This document shows, piece after piece, positions 45,726 to 57,112 of a DNA stretch of 64,000 nucleotides (positions are counted from its first letter, which is position 1; each line of letters opens with the position of its first letter). The position numbers and the translations under genes are program-made. Source of the stretch: CAVVUF01 sp963751425 (GTDB taxonomy: Bacteria; Chloroflexota; Anaerolineae; Anaerolineales; UBA4823); NCBI GenBank assembly GCA_963751425.1, contig CAVVUF010000001.1:1922001-1986000 (forward strand). Reading direction: 5' to 3'. The notes under the pieces were generated by a model. That model was not told the origin of the DNA and did no database searches. It saw nothing but the letters and a program-made list of their open reading frames with translations.

Positions 45726-48087
45726 ATGGCAATTAAGACTTACAAAGATGGAACCCCGTTTACCGGCGTCATCGGACGCACCACAGAGGAGTCCTCGCCG
45801 GCCTGGCCGGAGCCGCCGCGCCCCCCGGAAGGGGCGCCCAACGTGCTCATCTGGGTGCTGGACGATGTCGGCTACGGGCAGTTATCGAGCTTCGGCGGGC
45901 TGGTCGAGACGCCCGTGCTCGACAGCCTGGCCGCCAACGGCCTGCGCTACACCAACATGCACACCACGGCCTTGTGCTCGCCGTCGCGCGGCTGCATCCT
46001 GACCGGGCGCAACCACCACTCGATCGGCCTGGCCTCCATCACCGAGACCTCCACCGGCTTCCCCGGCTACAACGGCATCCTGCCCTTCGACAGGGGCATG
46101 CTCAGCGAGATGCTGCTGCAAAAAAGTTACAACACCTTCTGCGTTGGCAAGTGGCATCTGACGCCCCCCGAACACACCACCGCTGCCGGACCCTACGACC
46201 GCTGGCCGCTCGGGCGCGGCTTCGAGCGTTTCTACGGCTTCCTGGGCGGCGAGACTAACCAGTGGTATCCGGAACTGACCTATGATAACCACGTGATTGA
46301 ACCACCCAAGACACCGGAGGAGGGCTACCACCTGAGCATCGACCTGGCCGACAAGGCCATCGAGTTCATCCAGGATGCGCAAGTCAACGCCCCCGATAAG
46401 CCCTTCTTCCTGTATTACGCCACAGGCGCCGGCCACGCCCCGCACCACGTGCCCAAGGAATGGGCTGATAAGTACAAGGGCAAGTTCGACATGGGCTGGG
46501 ACAAGTACCGCGAGATCGTCCACCAGCGCCAGCTCGAGATGGGCATTATCCCACCCGGCACCGAGCTGTCGGCGCACGACCCAGACGTGCCCGTTTGGGA
46601 TACGCTGCCCGCTGACGCAAAGCGGCTGTATGCCCGCATGATGGAGGTCTATGCTGGTTTCGTCAGCTTCACCGATCATCACTTCGGGCGCATCCTCGAA
46701 TTCTTGAAAGAGATCGGCGAGCTGGACAATACGTTGATCATGGTTGTCTCCGACAATGGCGCCAGCTCCGAGGGCGGGCCGGTTGGCTCGCTCAACGAGA
46801 TGTTCTTCTTCAACAATGTCAAGGAATCCTTTGAAGATAACCTCAAGATGATCGACAAGCTGGGCGGCGTGAGATTCTGCAACCACTATGCCTGGGGCTG
46901 GACCAATGCCGGCAACACGCCCTTCCGCCGCTGGAAGCGCGAGACCTACCGGGGCGGCACCACCGACCCGTGCATCGTGTCGTGGCCCAAGGGCATCCAG
47001 GCGCGCGGCGAGTTGCGCCCGCATTACGGGCACATTATCGACTTCGTCCCGACCGTTTTGGAAGCCCTGGGCATCGAAGCGCCGGAGAGCATCCGCGGCG
47101 TGACCCAGGCGCCCATCGACGGGATGAGCTTCGCCCACACCTTCAACCAGGCGGCTGCCCCCAGCCACCACCACACCCAGTACTTCGAGATGTTCGGACA
47201 CCGCTCGATCTACCACGACGGCTGGCGGGCGGTCTGCCCGTGGCCGGGACCGAGCTTCACCGAGGCTGCCAAGAAGGGCCGCAAGTTTGGCACCCCCATT
47301 CCCAACCAGGTGCTCGTGGATATCGAGACCCATGACTGGGAGCTGTACCACATCGATGAAGACTATTCCGAATGTCACAACCTGGCCGCTGAGCACCGCG
47401 ACAAATTGATCGAAATGATCGGCCGCTGGTGGGCCGAAGCGGGTAAATACCAGGTGCTGCCGCTCGATGGCAGCGCCCTCGAACGCCTCAATGTGGAACG
47501 CCCGACGATTGCCAGGCCGAGGAACAAGTTCGTCTATTACCAGGGCGGGTCGGGGATCCCCTTCACCGCCGCGCCCAAGGTATACAACCGGCCCTGGAGC
47601 ATCACGGCGGACGTGGTGATCCCGCAGGGCGGGGCAGAGGGCGTGTTGCTGGCCCAGGGCGGGCGCACCGGCGGTTACACCTTCTTCGTCAAGGAGAAGA
47701 GACTCTACTTCCTGTATAACTATCTTGGGCGGGACAAATTCTGGCTCAAGTCCGAGGAGCTGATTCCGGAGGGTGAAGTCGAGCTGCGCTACGAGTTCGA
47801 GCCGACCGGAAAACCTAATCCCGCTGAGGGCATGGGTGTGCCAGCTCGCGGCCAGCTCTACATCAACAAGAAGCTAGTTGGCCACATCGACATGCCCTCT
47901 CATCCTGGTCATTTTCGGAACTCAAGGTCTGACCTGCGGCTATGACGGCGGCGAGCCCGCCGCGCCGGAGGAGTATGCCGGTTCATTCCGCTTCACCGGC
48001 ACAATCAAGCGCGTCACGGTGGACCTGTCCGGCGAGCTGATCGAGGATAGTGAAACTGAGATGAAGATCGCCATGATGCGGCAGTAA
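45726..48087 (+). CDS. Cys-type arylsulfatase, one frameshift
   Basis: About 786 residues after AAAAAGGAG. Alkaline-phosphatase superfamily: metal site VLIWVLDDVGYG, the sulfatase signature with cysteine at residue 84 (TALCSPSRGCILTGRN), VGKWHL, DNGASSEGG, and RWKRETYRGGTTDPCIVSWP. The CxPxR cysteine must become formylglycine. One extra C near 47895 precedes the C-terminal beta domain (LILVIFGTQGLTCGYDGG). Without a signal peptide it is probably cytoplasmic. The anaerobic maturase gene at 53955 is the likely activator. A 15-bp hairpin follows. Confidence 0.9.
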
Positions 48088-48099
48088 ATAATTTGATCG

Positions 48100-48146
48100 A
48101 TGGAGGTGTGCATCGAAAGATGCACACCTCCATAGGTTGTTTTTCT
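48100..48146 (+). terminator. Strong intrinsic terminator after the sulfatase
   Basis: Perfect 15-bp stem (48100-48114 with 48119-48133) closed by a GAAA tetraloop, then AGGTTGTTTTTCT. Confidence 0.8.
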
Positions 48147-48177
48147 AGGCCAAATTTGTTTGATAAAGGAGGAAATC

Positions 48178-48873
48178 ATGTATCAAGGACCTACGATAAC
48201 CAAGTCAAGGGCGACAACGCCGCGTGCCGCGGCGATCGCTGGCATCCTGTTTTCAGTGTTACTGCTCACCAGCCTGGTGCTCCTCCGGATTTCCGTTCCT
48301 GCCGATCCGCAAGACGCCGGCGTTTGGCTCTCTACAATTGGAAAACCGTTACCCTGGCTTTGAACCTGCTGCCCTTCGCAGGGATTGCCTTTTTGTGGTT
48401 CATCGGCGTGGTGCGCGACCGGCTGGGGAATAGTGAAGATCGCTTATTTTCCACCGTGTTCCTGGGCAGCGGGCTGCTGTTCCTGGCCATGCTGTTCACC
48501 TCTGCGGCGGATAGCCGGAGGCATCATCAGCATCTACGGCACTGCCCCGAGCCTGCTGATCGCTTCGGGCATATACTCTTTCGGTCGTGTAGTAACCTAT
48601 GAGATTATGAACGTCTATACCATGAAGATGGCAGGGGTGTTCATGATCTCCACCTGCACCCTCTCGCTGCGCACCGGGATTTTCCCGCGCTGGATGGCCT
48701 TCCTGGGCCTGGCGTTGGCCCTGTTTCTCCTGCTGAGTCTGGGTTTCTTTTATTGGGCTCCGCTGGTATTCCCGCTGTGGGTGCTGCTGATCAGCGTATA
48801 CATCCTGGTGGTGAATCTCCGTAAATCCAAAAATGAGCCGAACACCGAGTGCCGCGAGTTGAGACGTGAATAA
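48178..48873 (+). CDS. Multi-pass membrane protein (DUF4386-like), two frameshifts
   Basis: About 231 residues from ATG 48178 after AAAGGAGG. Hydrophobic helices: AAIAGILFSVLLLTSLVLL, TLALNLLPFAGIAFLWFIG, STVFLGSGLLFLAMLFTSA, SLLIASGIYSFGRVV, MAFLGLALALFLLLSLGFF and VFPLWVLLISVYILVVNL. Breaks near 48331 (one base missing) and 48509 (one extra) separate segments that join smoothly. I link it loosely to DUF4386-type proteins; role unknown. Confidence 0.6.
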
Positions 48874-48937
48874 CATGGGTTTGCGGACAGGCATATCCGC
48901 TCAGATCCTTTCAGCTCTTTCCATTTAGGAGGATTTT

Positions 48938-49743
48938 ATGCCACAGGAACCTGCTTCCCCTCGCCAGCACAGCAATTCTTACAACATCTTTATCCTGGTC
49001 CTCACCGTCCTTTCGCTGGCCGTGATGGTGGTGCTGCTGCTGCCTTTATCTGACGAAACCATCAAGCTGCTTTCAGTTTATGACAATTTGATCTGCGTCA
49101 TTTTCCTGATCGACTTTTTCTACAACCTGATAAAACGCTCCTAAGAAATCCGATTACTTTATCAAGGAGCGCGGCTGGCTGGATTTGCTCGGCTCGATCC
49201 CATCGTTAGGGCTTTTCACAAATGTTGGTAAATATGCTGGTCTCTTCCGCCTGGCCCGCCTGAGCCGGCTGGCGCGCATCGCGCGCTTGATGCGCGGCGA
49301 AAACAGAAAGACGCTGGTTAAGGATGTCCTCGAGAACCGCAGCCGGTACGCGGGTTTTATTACCATCTTGTTGACCATCCTGGTACTGACGGTTGCCAGC
49401 GTGCTCGTGCTCCAATTCGAGAGCCAATCGCCGGAGGCGAAGATCCTTACCGGAGGGGATGCCTTATGGTATGCGATCGTGACGATTACCACGGTGGGAT
49501 ATGGGGATTACTACCCGGTAACCCCTGCGGGGCGGGTCACGGCCATGTTCATCATGTTCATGGGTGTTGGCATCATCGGCGCCCTGGCCAGTATTCTCGC
49601 CAGCCTGCTGGTCGGAGGATCGTCTCCAGAGGAAGAGGAGGAGACCCCGGCTGCCGCCTCCGCTCCGCAGGATCGAAAACGAATTAGCTGCGATCAAAAA
49701 TGAGCTGGCTGAAATACGCCAGATGTTGGAAAAAATTGACTGA
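48938..49743 (+). CDS. Voltage-gated-type K+ channel, two frameshifts
   Basis: About 267 residues. S1-S2 helices (YNIFILVLTVLSLAVMVVLL, LICVIFLIDFFYNLI); one extra T at 49142 precedes KSDYFIKERGWLDLLGSIPS, then the S4 segment RLARLSRLARIARLMRG with Arg every third residue, S5, and the pore with filter TVGYGDYYP. A second extra base near 49670 hides the true C-terminus, a coiled coil (IENELAAIKNELAEIRQMLE) ending at 49741-49743. Six-helix Kv-like channel, single filter so a tetramer. Confidence 0.85.
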
Positions 49744-49764
49744 AGAAAATAATGGGAGGCAGCA

Positions 49765-51034
49765 ATGATCGATCCGAATGCAAAACTGAAACCCTATCTG
49801 CGCCTGATGGGGCTGGTGATCCTGTTGGCGGCTGCCAGCGCGGTGATCACCTTTATTTTTATCGTCCTTCAAAATACGGGAATTTACCTGGTTTGGGAGC
49901 AAGCCCAGCTCGCCAGCGGGTTAGATGCCCGCGTGTTTACCTTGCTGGTCTGTACCGTCGGCGGCTTGCTGGTCGGCCTGCTGGTGAAGCTCTTCGGGGA
50001 TCATAACGCCATCTTCGCCGAGCTGATGCAGGAATTCGGCAAAACCGGGCGCTTTGATTATCGCCACGCACCCGGGATTGTGGTTACCGCCCTGGTATCC
50101 CTCATCTCGGGCGCCAGCCTGGGGCCTGAAGCGCCGCTGGCCGATGCCTGCGGCGGGCTGGGGACCCTGGCAGGAGATAAGCTCAAACTCAACGAACAGG
50201 AGACGCGCACAATGGGCTACAGCGGCTTGAGCGCCATGCTGGCTTCCTTTATCACCAATCCATTCGCCGGGGCGCTGCTGAGCCTGGAGAGTGCCCAAGG
50301 CGGCATGACGGGTGCGCAGGTCTATTTCTGGGGGCTTTTCCCCAGCCTTCTGGCTTCAGCCGTGGCCACGGTGATTTTCGTCGCCTTGACGTGGGAGCTT
50401 CTTTGACACACTCTATGCATTTCCCGCCTATACCCCCCAAATGAAGGATCTTGTGATGGCTGTGCCCTTCAGCCTGGTAGGCAGCCTGGCTGGCCTGCTC
50501 TTTATGCTCACCCTCAAATGGCTGCGAAAGCTGATCCAGCCTTTGAATAAGCGTCTTGTGCTGCGGGGGTTGGTGGGCGGGTTGGGAATGGGGATCGTCG
50601 GAGCGCTGCTGCCGCTGACCCTGTTCTCGGGTGAGGAACAAACGGTCGAGCTGATCCAGGAAGCTGCTGAGATCGGGGTTGCGATGCTGATCGTGCTGGC
50701 GATCTGTAAACTGCTGGCGACTTCCCTCCTGCTGGTAACCGGCTGGAAAGGTGGTTACCTTTTCCCGATCATGTTTGCCGGGGTGGCCCTGGGCATGGCC
50801 GGCCATCTCGTGTTCCCAGATACGCCCGTTGCGGTGACTGTGGCAGCCACGGTGGCTGGCGCACTTGTCTCTTCTCTGCGGGCGCCGCTGTTCGCCGCCC
50901 TCTTCACCCTGGTATTGGTGGAGGCAGACACGGCGCCGGTGGTCGCCATCGCGGTCTTAGTCAGTGCCTTGCTGGTTGCTTATCTGGGGCTGCGGGCCGC
51001 CCGGCGGGCCAGCATCCAGGCGGTGCTGATCTGA
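49765..51034 (+). CDS. ClC-family chloride channel/transporter, one frameshift
   Basis: About 422 residues. Conserved ClC segments: SGASLGPEAPLADACGGLG with the gating-glutamate motif GPEAP in place of GREGP, LSAMLASFITNPFAGALLSL, and GGYLFPIMFAGVALGMAG. One extra T near 50392 breaks GSFFDTLYAFPAYTPQ, a family feature (GSFF...FPxY). No CBS domains at the end. Exchanges or conducts Cl- or other anions. Starts 21 bases after the K+ channel, so the two are co-transcribed. Confidence 0.87.
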
Positions 51035-51068
51035 AAAGCGCTGGTGAATAATTTTTAAGGAGAGACTT

Positions 51069-52817
51069 ATGGCTGCACAACCCAACGAAAGCTTAAAAAC
51101 CTCTCGCGGCTTATCTCGTTTCATCCCGATCCTAGCCTGGCTGCCACGCTACAACCGGGCCTGGCTGGTGGCGGACATCATCGCTGGGCTGACCTTATGG
51201 GGGCTGGTGGTGCCGGAGGGCATGGCTTACGCGGGGATCGCTGACTTACCCGCACAGGCTGGCCTGTACACGCTGGTCGCCTCCCTGCTGGTGTATGCCT
51301 TGTTCGGCTCTTCTCGCCACCTGTCTGTCGGGGCGACCTCCGCCACGGCAGCCTTGATCGCTTCGACGGTAGTGGCCCTGGGTGTTACCACTGGGGATAT
51401 GCCAACCTACATGGCATACGCGGCTGCCCTGGTCCTGGTCATCGGCGTTGTTTTCCTGGTAGCAGGTTTGGCGAAATTGGGTTGGGTGACCCAGTTTTTG
51501 TCGAAACCGGTAATGGACGGTTTCATTCTCGGGCTGGCGATTTTTGTCGCCGTTGGGCAGCTCAACAAGTTGTTTGGCGTAGAAAAAGGGGAGGGGAATG
51601 TCTTTCAAAAATTCTTCGCCGTCATCCAGCAGCTCCCCGAGGCCAACTGGGTAACCTTTGCAGTGGGCGCTTCAGCCCTGGCGCTGCTGTTTTTGCTGCC
51701 ACGCTGGAACAAGAAGATCCCGGCAGGCCTGGTGGTGCTGTTCGGCTCGATTGCCATAAGCCTGGCGTTCAGCCTGAATGCCAATTATGGGGTGGAAGTA
51801 GCCGGAACGCTGCCGCAAGGGCTGCCTTCCATATCCCTGCCTAAGGTGCCTTTGGTTACCGTTCTCGAAATGGTTCTGCCCGCCATCGGGATCTTTCTGT
51901 TAGCTTACAGCGAGGCCTTGGGCGTGGCACGCGAGTTCGCCGAAAAGCATCACTATGAAGTCGATCCCGATCAAGAGCTGAACGCTCACGCCTTCGCCAA
52001 CCTGGCCAGCGGCCTGTTCGGCGGGATGATCGCCGCCGGCGGCATGTCGGCCTCGGCGGTAAAGGAGGGAGCGGGAGGGCGAACGCAAGTCGCCAACCTG
52101 GTCGCCTGGGGGGTGACCCTGGTGACCCTGCTGTTCCTCACGCCCTTGTTCACCAGCCTGCCTGAGGCCGTGTTGGCTGCCCTGATCATCCATGCCGTCT
52201 GGCACATCCTCACCGCCCGAAAACTCGAGAAGATCCGCTTAGTCTCGAAGACGGAGTTCGGGCTGGCGGTGCTCACCCTGGCAGGCGTGCTGTTCATCGA
52301 TGTCTTGGAGGGCATGATCATCGGGTTGGTGGCTTCTGTGCTCCTGATCCTCTACCAGTCAAGCCGGCCGCATATCTCTTCCCTTGGACGCATTCCGGGG
52401 ATTCCAGGTGCCTACTCCAGACCTGAACCGGCATCCTGAAAACAAAACAATCCCAGGCGTTTTAATCCTGCGCCTGGATGCACCCATGTACTATGCCAAT
52501 GCCCTGACTGTGAGGGAGCAAGTTAAAGCCCTGGTTGCTGCTGCTCAGCCACCTCCCCGTGCGGTGGTGTTGGATCTGCCGGGCAGGACTCTCTGGATAT
52601 CACCGGCGCTGAAGTGCTGAAAGGGCTGGTGCTAGAGCTGAGGGACAAAGGCATCGAAATTTACGTGGCTGAGGTGCATGCACCGGTGCTGGAGTTCAGC
52701 CAGCGGACGGGTCTGCACGCGCTGATCGGTGAGGGTCATATCTTCCCGACCGTTGACGCAGCCGTGCAGTTCATTGAAGCAGCCGTTCAACCCGGAAAAG
52801 AAAATCAAGGCAACTGA
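51069..52817 (+). CDS. SulP anion transporter 1 with STAS domain, two frameshifts
   Basis: About 582 residues. SulP core: GLTLWGLVVPEGMAYAGIAD, GLYTLVASLLVYALFGSSRH, SVGATSATAALIASTVV and NLASGLFGGMIAAGGMSASA. After an extra base near 52419 and a missing one near 52583 the frame gives a STAS domain (GVLILRLDAPMYYANALTVR, DITGAEVLKGLVLEL). SulP proteins carry sulfate, bicarbonate or other anions. First of three SulP genes in 8 kb. Confidence 0.88.
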
Positions 52818-52854
52818 ACATTAACCATTCATATCGAGCTTGAGGAGGAACATC

Positions 52855-53971
52855 ATGGATAATATCAAAGGGCGGGGAGTAATTTATCTGGTTGCAGTAG
52901 CAAGTATCTTCGTGATTTTGTCCGGGATCCGCGCCTCGGCCTCCATCATCAACCCGATCTTGCTGGCGGCTGTGATCACCATCACGGTTCTGCCAATCCC
53001 CAGCCGCCTGGCAAAGCGTGGCGTGCCGGGCTGGCTGTCGCTGGTGCTGACCATCCTGCTGGTCGTCCTGATCTTGGGGCTGGTCATCTTCACGGTCTTC
53101 TTCTCGGTCGCCAAGCTGTCCACCGAGCTGCCGGTTTACCTGGCGGAGGGTTCGGAACAAGCCGCTGAAGACCTCTCTGCAACAGAAAACCCGACCCTGA
53201 ATATACAGATCGAGCAGGTGACCAATATCCATCGGTCCGCTCGCCCAAAGCGTGTTGACGGCTATCTTGGATGTGTTGGTTACATTCGGAATGGCCCTGT
53301 TTATCTTCTTCTTCATGATCAGCGCCGCCCTGGCCATGCCCACCCCCTCCCGCATGGGCCTGGATCCAAATTCATCGATCATCGGGCGAATATCTCAGCT
53401 TACTGAAGATATTCGCAAGTATATGACCGTCCTGACCGGGATCAACTTCCTGGTGGGCCTGGGTGATACCATTTTCCTCATGATCATGGGAATACCCTAC
53501 GCTTTCTTGTGGGGGCTGCTAGCCTGGTTCATGGGTTACATTCCTTCGATTGGCTTCATGATCGCCTTGATCCCGCCGGTGCTGCTGGCTTACGCCATGT
53601 ACGGTCTGCAAACCGCCTTGATTGTCCTGGTCGGATATATCCTGATCAATGGGGGCATTCAGAACTTCGTCCAGCCGAAGATCATGGGGGAAAGCTTGAA
53701 GGTTTCACCGTTGGTCATCTTTGTTGGATTATTTATCTGGGGCTACCTGTTGGGGGGTATTGGCGCCATCCTGGCCGTACCGATGACCATGCTGGTCATT
53801 ATCATCATGGAGAATTTCGAATTTACCCGCTCCATGGCGATGCTGATGCGCTTTACCGGTGAGGAGAAAAAGGAAGAAAGGGAAGCGGCGGCAAAGCATG
53901 TGAAAGGCTTATGGGGAAAAGCAAAGAAGACTGCCAGTTCTGAACATAAAGGGGATGACTCTATTGAATGA
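52855..53971 (+). CDS. AI-2E family (PerM-like) membrane protein, one frameshift
   Basis: About 371 residues from ATG 52855 after GAGGAGG. N-terminal helices (GVIYLVAVASIFVILSGI, LSLVLTILLVVLILGLVIFT), a linker, then after an extra C near 53230 the conserved C-half: YAFLWGLLAWFMGYIPSIGF, LINGGIQNFVQPKIMGESLK, SPLVIFVGLFIWGYLLGGIG. Members export AI-2 or act as Na+/H+ antiporters; the substrate cannot be assigned. Its end overlaps the maturase start by 17 bases. Confidence 0.85.
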
Positions 53972-55366
53972 GCCCGTCAATTCTTTGCTGACCTCAGCGC
54001 GAACTCCCCTGGCATTCCATCTCCTGGTCAAGCCGACCGGGGCGGTGTGCAACTTGGACTGCAAATACTGCTTCTTCCTGTCGAAGGAGGCGCTCTACCC
54101 CGGCAGCCGCTTCCGCATGGCGGATGACCTGCTTGAAACCTATGTTCGCCAGCTGCTGGAAGCGCAGCAGGGACCCGAAGTGAGCATCGCCTGGCAAGGC
54201 GGCGAGCCAACCTTGATGGGGCTGGATTTCTTCAGACATTCCATGGAACTGGTGGAGAAGTATAAAAAGCCAGGACAGATCCTTCAACACACCATCCAGA
54301 CCAATGGCACGAAGCTGAATGACGAATGGGGAGCCTTCTTCAAGCAGCACAATTTCCTGGTGGGGCTGAGCATGGATGGCCCGCAGGCGATGCACGATAC
54401 TTACCGGGTGAATAAGGGCGGCGCGGGCAGCTTCGCGCAAGTGATGAAGGGCTGGGAAAAGCTGACGGAACACGCTGTGGACGTTAACATCCTGTGCACA
54501 GTGCACGCCGCAAATGCCGATCATCCCACGGAGGTCTACCATTTCTTCCGCGACGAGCTGAAAGCCCAGTACATGCAGTTCATCCCGATTGTCGAGAGAG
54601 CAACGATGGAGACGCTGCCCGTGGCCAACCAGGGCTGGGGTGAGCGCCCAGGCAGCGACCGCCCGCTGTACACGCAGGTTGGAGAGCTGGTCACGGACCG
54701 ATCCGTGAAGCCAGAGCAATACGGACGCTTCCTGGTCACGATCTTTGACGAGTGGGTGAGGCGCGACGTAGGCAAAGTTTTCGTGCAATCCTTCGATGCC
54801 GCCCTGGCTAACTGGATCGGGCAACCCAGCCTGTGCATCTTCAGTCCCACCTGCGGTAAGGCGCTCGCTCTGGAACACAACGGCGACCTGTACTCCTGCG
54901 ATCACTTCGTCGAGCCGGCCTTCCTGCTGGGCAATATTTCAGAGACCCACATGCTCGACCTGGTTTCCTCTGACCAGCAGCGCAAATTTGGCCAGGACAA
55001 ATACGATACACTGCCCCAATACTGCCGGCAGTGTGAGGTGCTGTTCGCCTGTTACGGCGAATGCCCGCGCAACCGTTTCATCCACACGCCAGATGGCGAG
55101 CTCACCGGCGGTGAGGAGGGTTGAATTATCTATGTGCCGGCTACAAGCTTTTCTTCAAGCACATCGATCGTCCCATGCGCATCATGGCAGACCTGCTGCG
55201 CCGCGGACGTTACGCCGACGAGGTGATGAACCTCCTGGTGCTGGAAGAAATGCACCAGCTCCAGCAAGCGCTTGCCAACGCCCAGCCTGATGATCCTTGT
55301 CCCTGTGGAAGCGGGAAGAAATTCCAGAAGTGCCATGGTCAGAAGCGACCGGCCGCTTCAACATGA
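53955..55366 (+). CDS. Anaerobic sulfatase-maturating radical SAM enzyme, one frameshift
   Basis: About 470 residues. Radical SAM CxxxCxxC (CNLDCKYCFFLSKEALYPG), IAWQGGEPTLMGLDFF, IQTNGTKLND, and SPASM-type cysteines (SPTCGKALALEHNGDLYSCD, CRQCEVLFACYGECPRNRF). One G missing near 55120 before LNYLCAGYKLFFKHI, the usual end. A SEC-C zinc motif (CPCGSGKKFQKCHG) closes it. anSME oxidises the active cysteine of sulfatases to formylglycine without oxygen, matching the sulfatase at 45726. The true start could be ATG 53955 or the nearby TTG at 53964. Confidence 0.9.
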
Positions 55367-55389
55367 AATGATAATAAGAGGATGAAAAT

Positions 55390-57081
55390 ATGAGCACACT
55401 CAAACCAGAAAAGAAGCAGCTATCTTCCGACCTGCTGGCGGGTCTGACCTTTGCCCTGGTGAATATCCCCCAGTCCATGGCGCATGCGCTCCTGGCGGCC
55501 GTCAACCCAGTGTTTGGTTTGTACACCCTGATGCTGGCCACCCCGGTTGGGGCATTATTCACTGGGGCAGTATTCATGAACGTTTCAACGACCAGCGCAC
55601 TGGCGGTGGCAGCCGGTGATACGCTGATCACCTATCCAGAGAACTCTCGGATAACCGTCCTGGTAACCCTTGTTGTTATGATCGGCATTTTCCAGATTAT
55701 CCTCGGTCTTTTACGCCTGGGCTGGATCACCCGCTTCATCCCGTTTTCGGTGATGACTGGTTTTATGAACGGCGTGGCAGCGTTGATCATCATTGGTCAG
55801 CTTGGTGATTTTACCGGTTATTACAGCACGTACTCGGGTAAAATCGCCCAATTAGCTGATCTGATATTGAACCTACAATCGATCCAATGGGCGACGCTCG
55901 CCATCGGTTTAATGACGCTTCTGTTAATCTATCTCCTGGGGAAAACGCGTGTTTCTAAGTTTTCCCTGGTGATTGCATTGGTGGCATCTTCTGGTGCAGC
56001 TATCCTGTTAAATGAGTTTTTTGCTGCAGGGATTAAGATAGTGAAGGACATTGCTGAAGTGCCTGCTTCTCTGCCCAGCTTGGTGCTGCCTGATCCATCA
56101 CTAATCGTATCGCTGATCATACCAGCGATTGCCGTTGGCATTATTGGTCTGGTGCAAGGAGCGGGCGTCAGCCAGACTTTCCCAAACCCAGACGGGAAAT
56201 TCTCTGATGTCTCCCGGGATTTCTCCGGTCAAGGAGCTGCCAACCTGGCAGCCGGCTTGTTCGGCGGCATCCCGGCTGGGGGATCCAGCTCGGGCACGGC
56301 GCTTATGGTCAGCGCAGGAGCGCGTTCTCGCTGGGCAAACATCTTTGGCGGTATTTTGGTCGCACTCGTGGTTTTATTGCTGGCTGACCTGGTTGAGCTG
56401 GTTGCCATGCCAGCCCTGGCTGGGCTGGTGATCGTGGCGGGTGTGCAGATGATCAATGTCAACGCCATCCAAACGGTGTGGCAGACGAACCCCATGTCCC
56501 GCACCGTCATGCTGATCACCTTTGCCTCCACGCTGGTCATGCCGCTGCAGTATGCTGTGCTTTTAGGTGTGGCACTCTCGATCTTGATGTTTGTTCTCCA
56601 GCAGTCGAATACCCTGCGGGTCGTCGAATGGGTGGTTGGAGAAAGTGGTTGGCCGGTGGAAGAACCTGCGCCAAAACAACTAAAATCACGTAAAGTAACG
56701 GTTCTGTTTATATATGGCAATCTCTTCTACGCCGCGGCATCGACTTTGGAGAACAGCCTGCCCGTTGTCGAAGATGCCGATCGTCCGGTTGTGATCTTGC
56801 TTTTACGCGGCTATGAAGATGTCGGCAGCACAGTGAGCGAAGTATTCCGCCGGTACACACAAGCCCTGCAGGCCAATCAGGGTAAGTTAATCCTGGCTGG
56901 TGTTTCTCCGGCATTACGAGACCAGCTCCAGCGCATCGGGATGGTGGACTTGATCGGTGAGGAGAATCTTTTTCTCGCCACTGAAACCATCGGGCAATCT
57001 GGTAACGCTGCGCTGCGCGCTGCGACAGATTGGCTGGCGAAATCCTCGATGGAGAGCGACAAAAGCGTAGTAGAAAAATGA
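55390..57081 (+). CDS. SulP anion transporter 2 with STAS domain
   Basis: 563 residues, intact, unlike its two neighbours. Starts at ATG 55390; SulP core LAGLTFALVNIPQSMAHALL, NVSTTSALAVAAGDTLITYP, GQGAANLAAGLFGGIPAGGS, and a C-terminal STAS domain (VTVLFIYGNLFYAAASTLEN, LILAGVSPALRDQLQRIG). Its STAS and N-terminus are only distantly like SulP 1 and 3, so the three are separate lineages rather than recent duplicates. Confidence 0.92.
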   Translation: MSTLKPEKKQLSSDLLAGLTFALVNIPQSMAHALLAAVNPVFGLYTLMLATPVGALFTGAVFMNVSTTSALAVAAGDTLITYPENSRITVLVTLVVMIGIFQIILGLLRLGWITRFIPFSVMTGFMNGVAALIIIGQLGDFTGYYSTYSGKIAQLADLILNLQSIQWATLAIGLMTLLLIYLLGKTRVSKFSLVIALVASSGAAILLNEFFAAGIKIVKDIAEVPASLPSLVLPDPSLIVSLIIPAIAVGIIGLVQGAGVSQTFPNPDGKFSDVSRDFSGQGAANLAAGLFGGIPAGGSSSGTALMVSAGARSRWANIFGGILVALVVLLLADLVELVAMPALAGLVIVAGVQMINVNAIQTVWQTNPMSRTVMLITFASTLVMPLQYAVLLGVALSILMFVLQQSNTLRVVEWVVGESGWPVEEPAPKQLKSRKVTVLFIYGNLFYAAASTLENSLPVVEDADRPVVILLLRGYEDVGSTVSEVFRRYTQALQANQGKLILAGVSPALRDQLQRIGMVDLIGEENLFLATETIGQSGNAALRAATDWLAKSSMESDKSVVEK

Positions 57082-57112
57082 AGATGAACGTAAAATATAC
57101 ACGAGGTGACTT

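Noticed and set aside
45882..47396. 504-codon open frame antisense to the sulfatase
   Set aside because: GC-rich shadow frame: no start signal and a low-complexity composition, while the plus strand carries all sulfatase motifs.
50393..50407. RF2-like programmed frameshift site (GGGAG, CTT, then CTT TGA C) in the ClC gene
   Set aside because: It matches the prfB layout strikingly, but reading the shift a few bases earlier (extra T near 50392) yields GSFFDTLYAFPAY, the ClC family motif. The slip site would give a worse protein, so it is coincidence.
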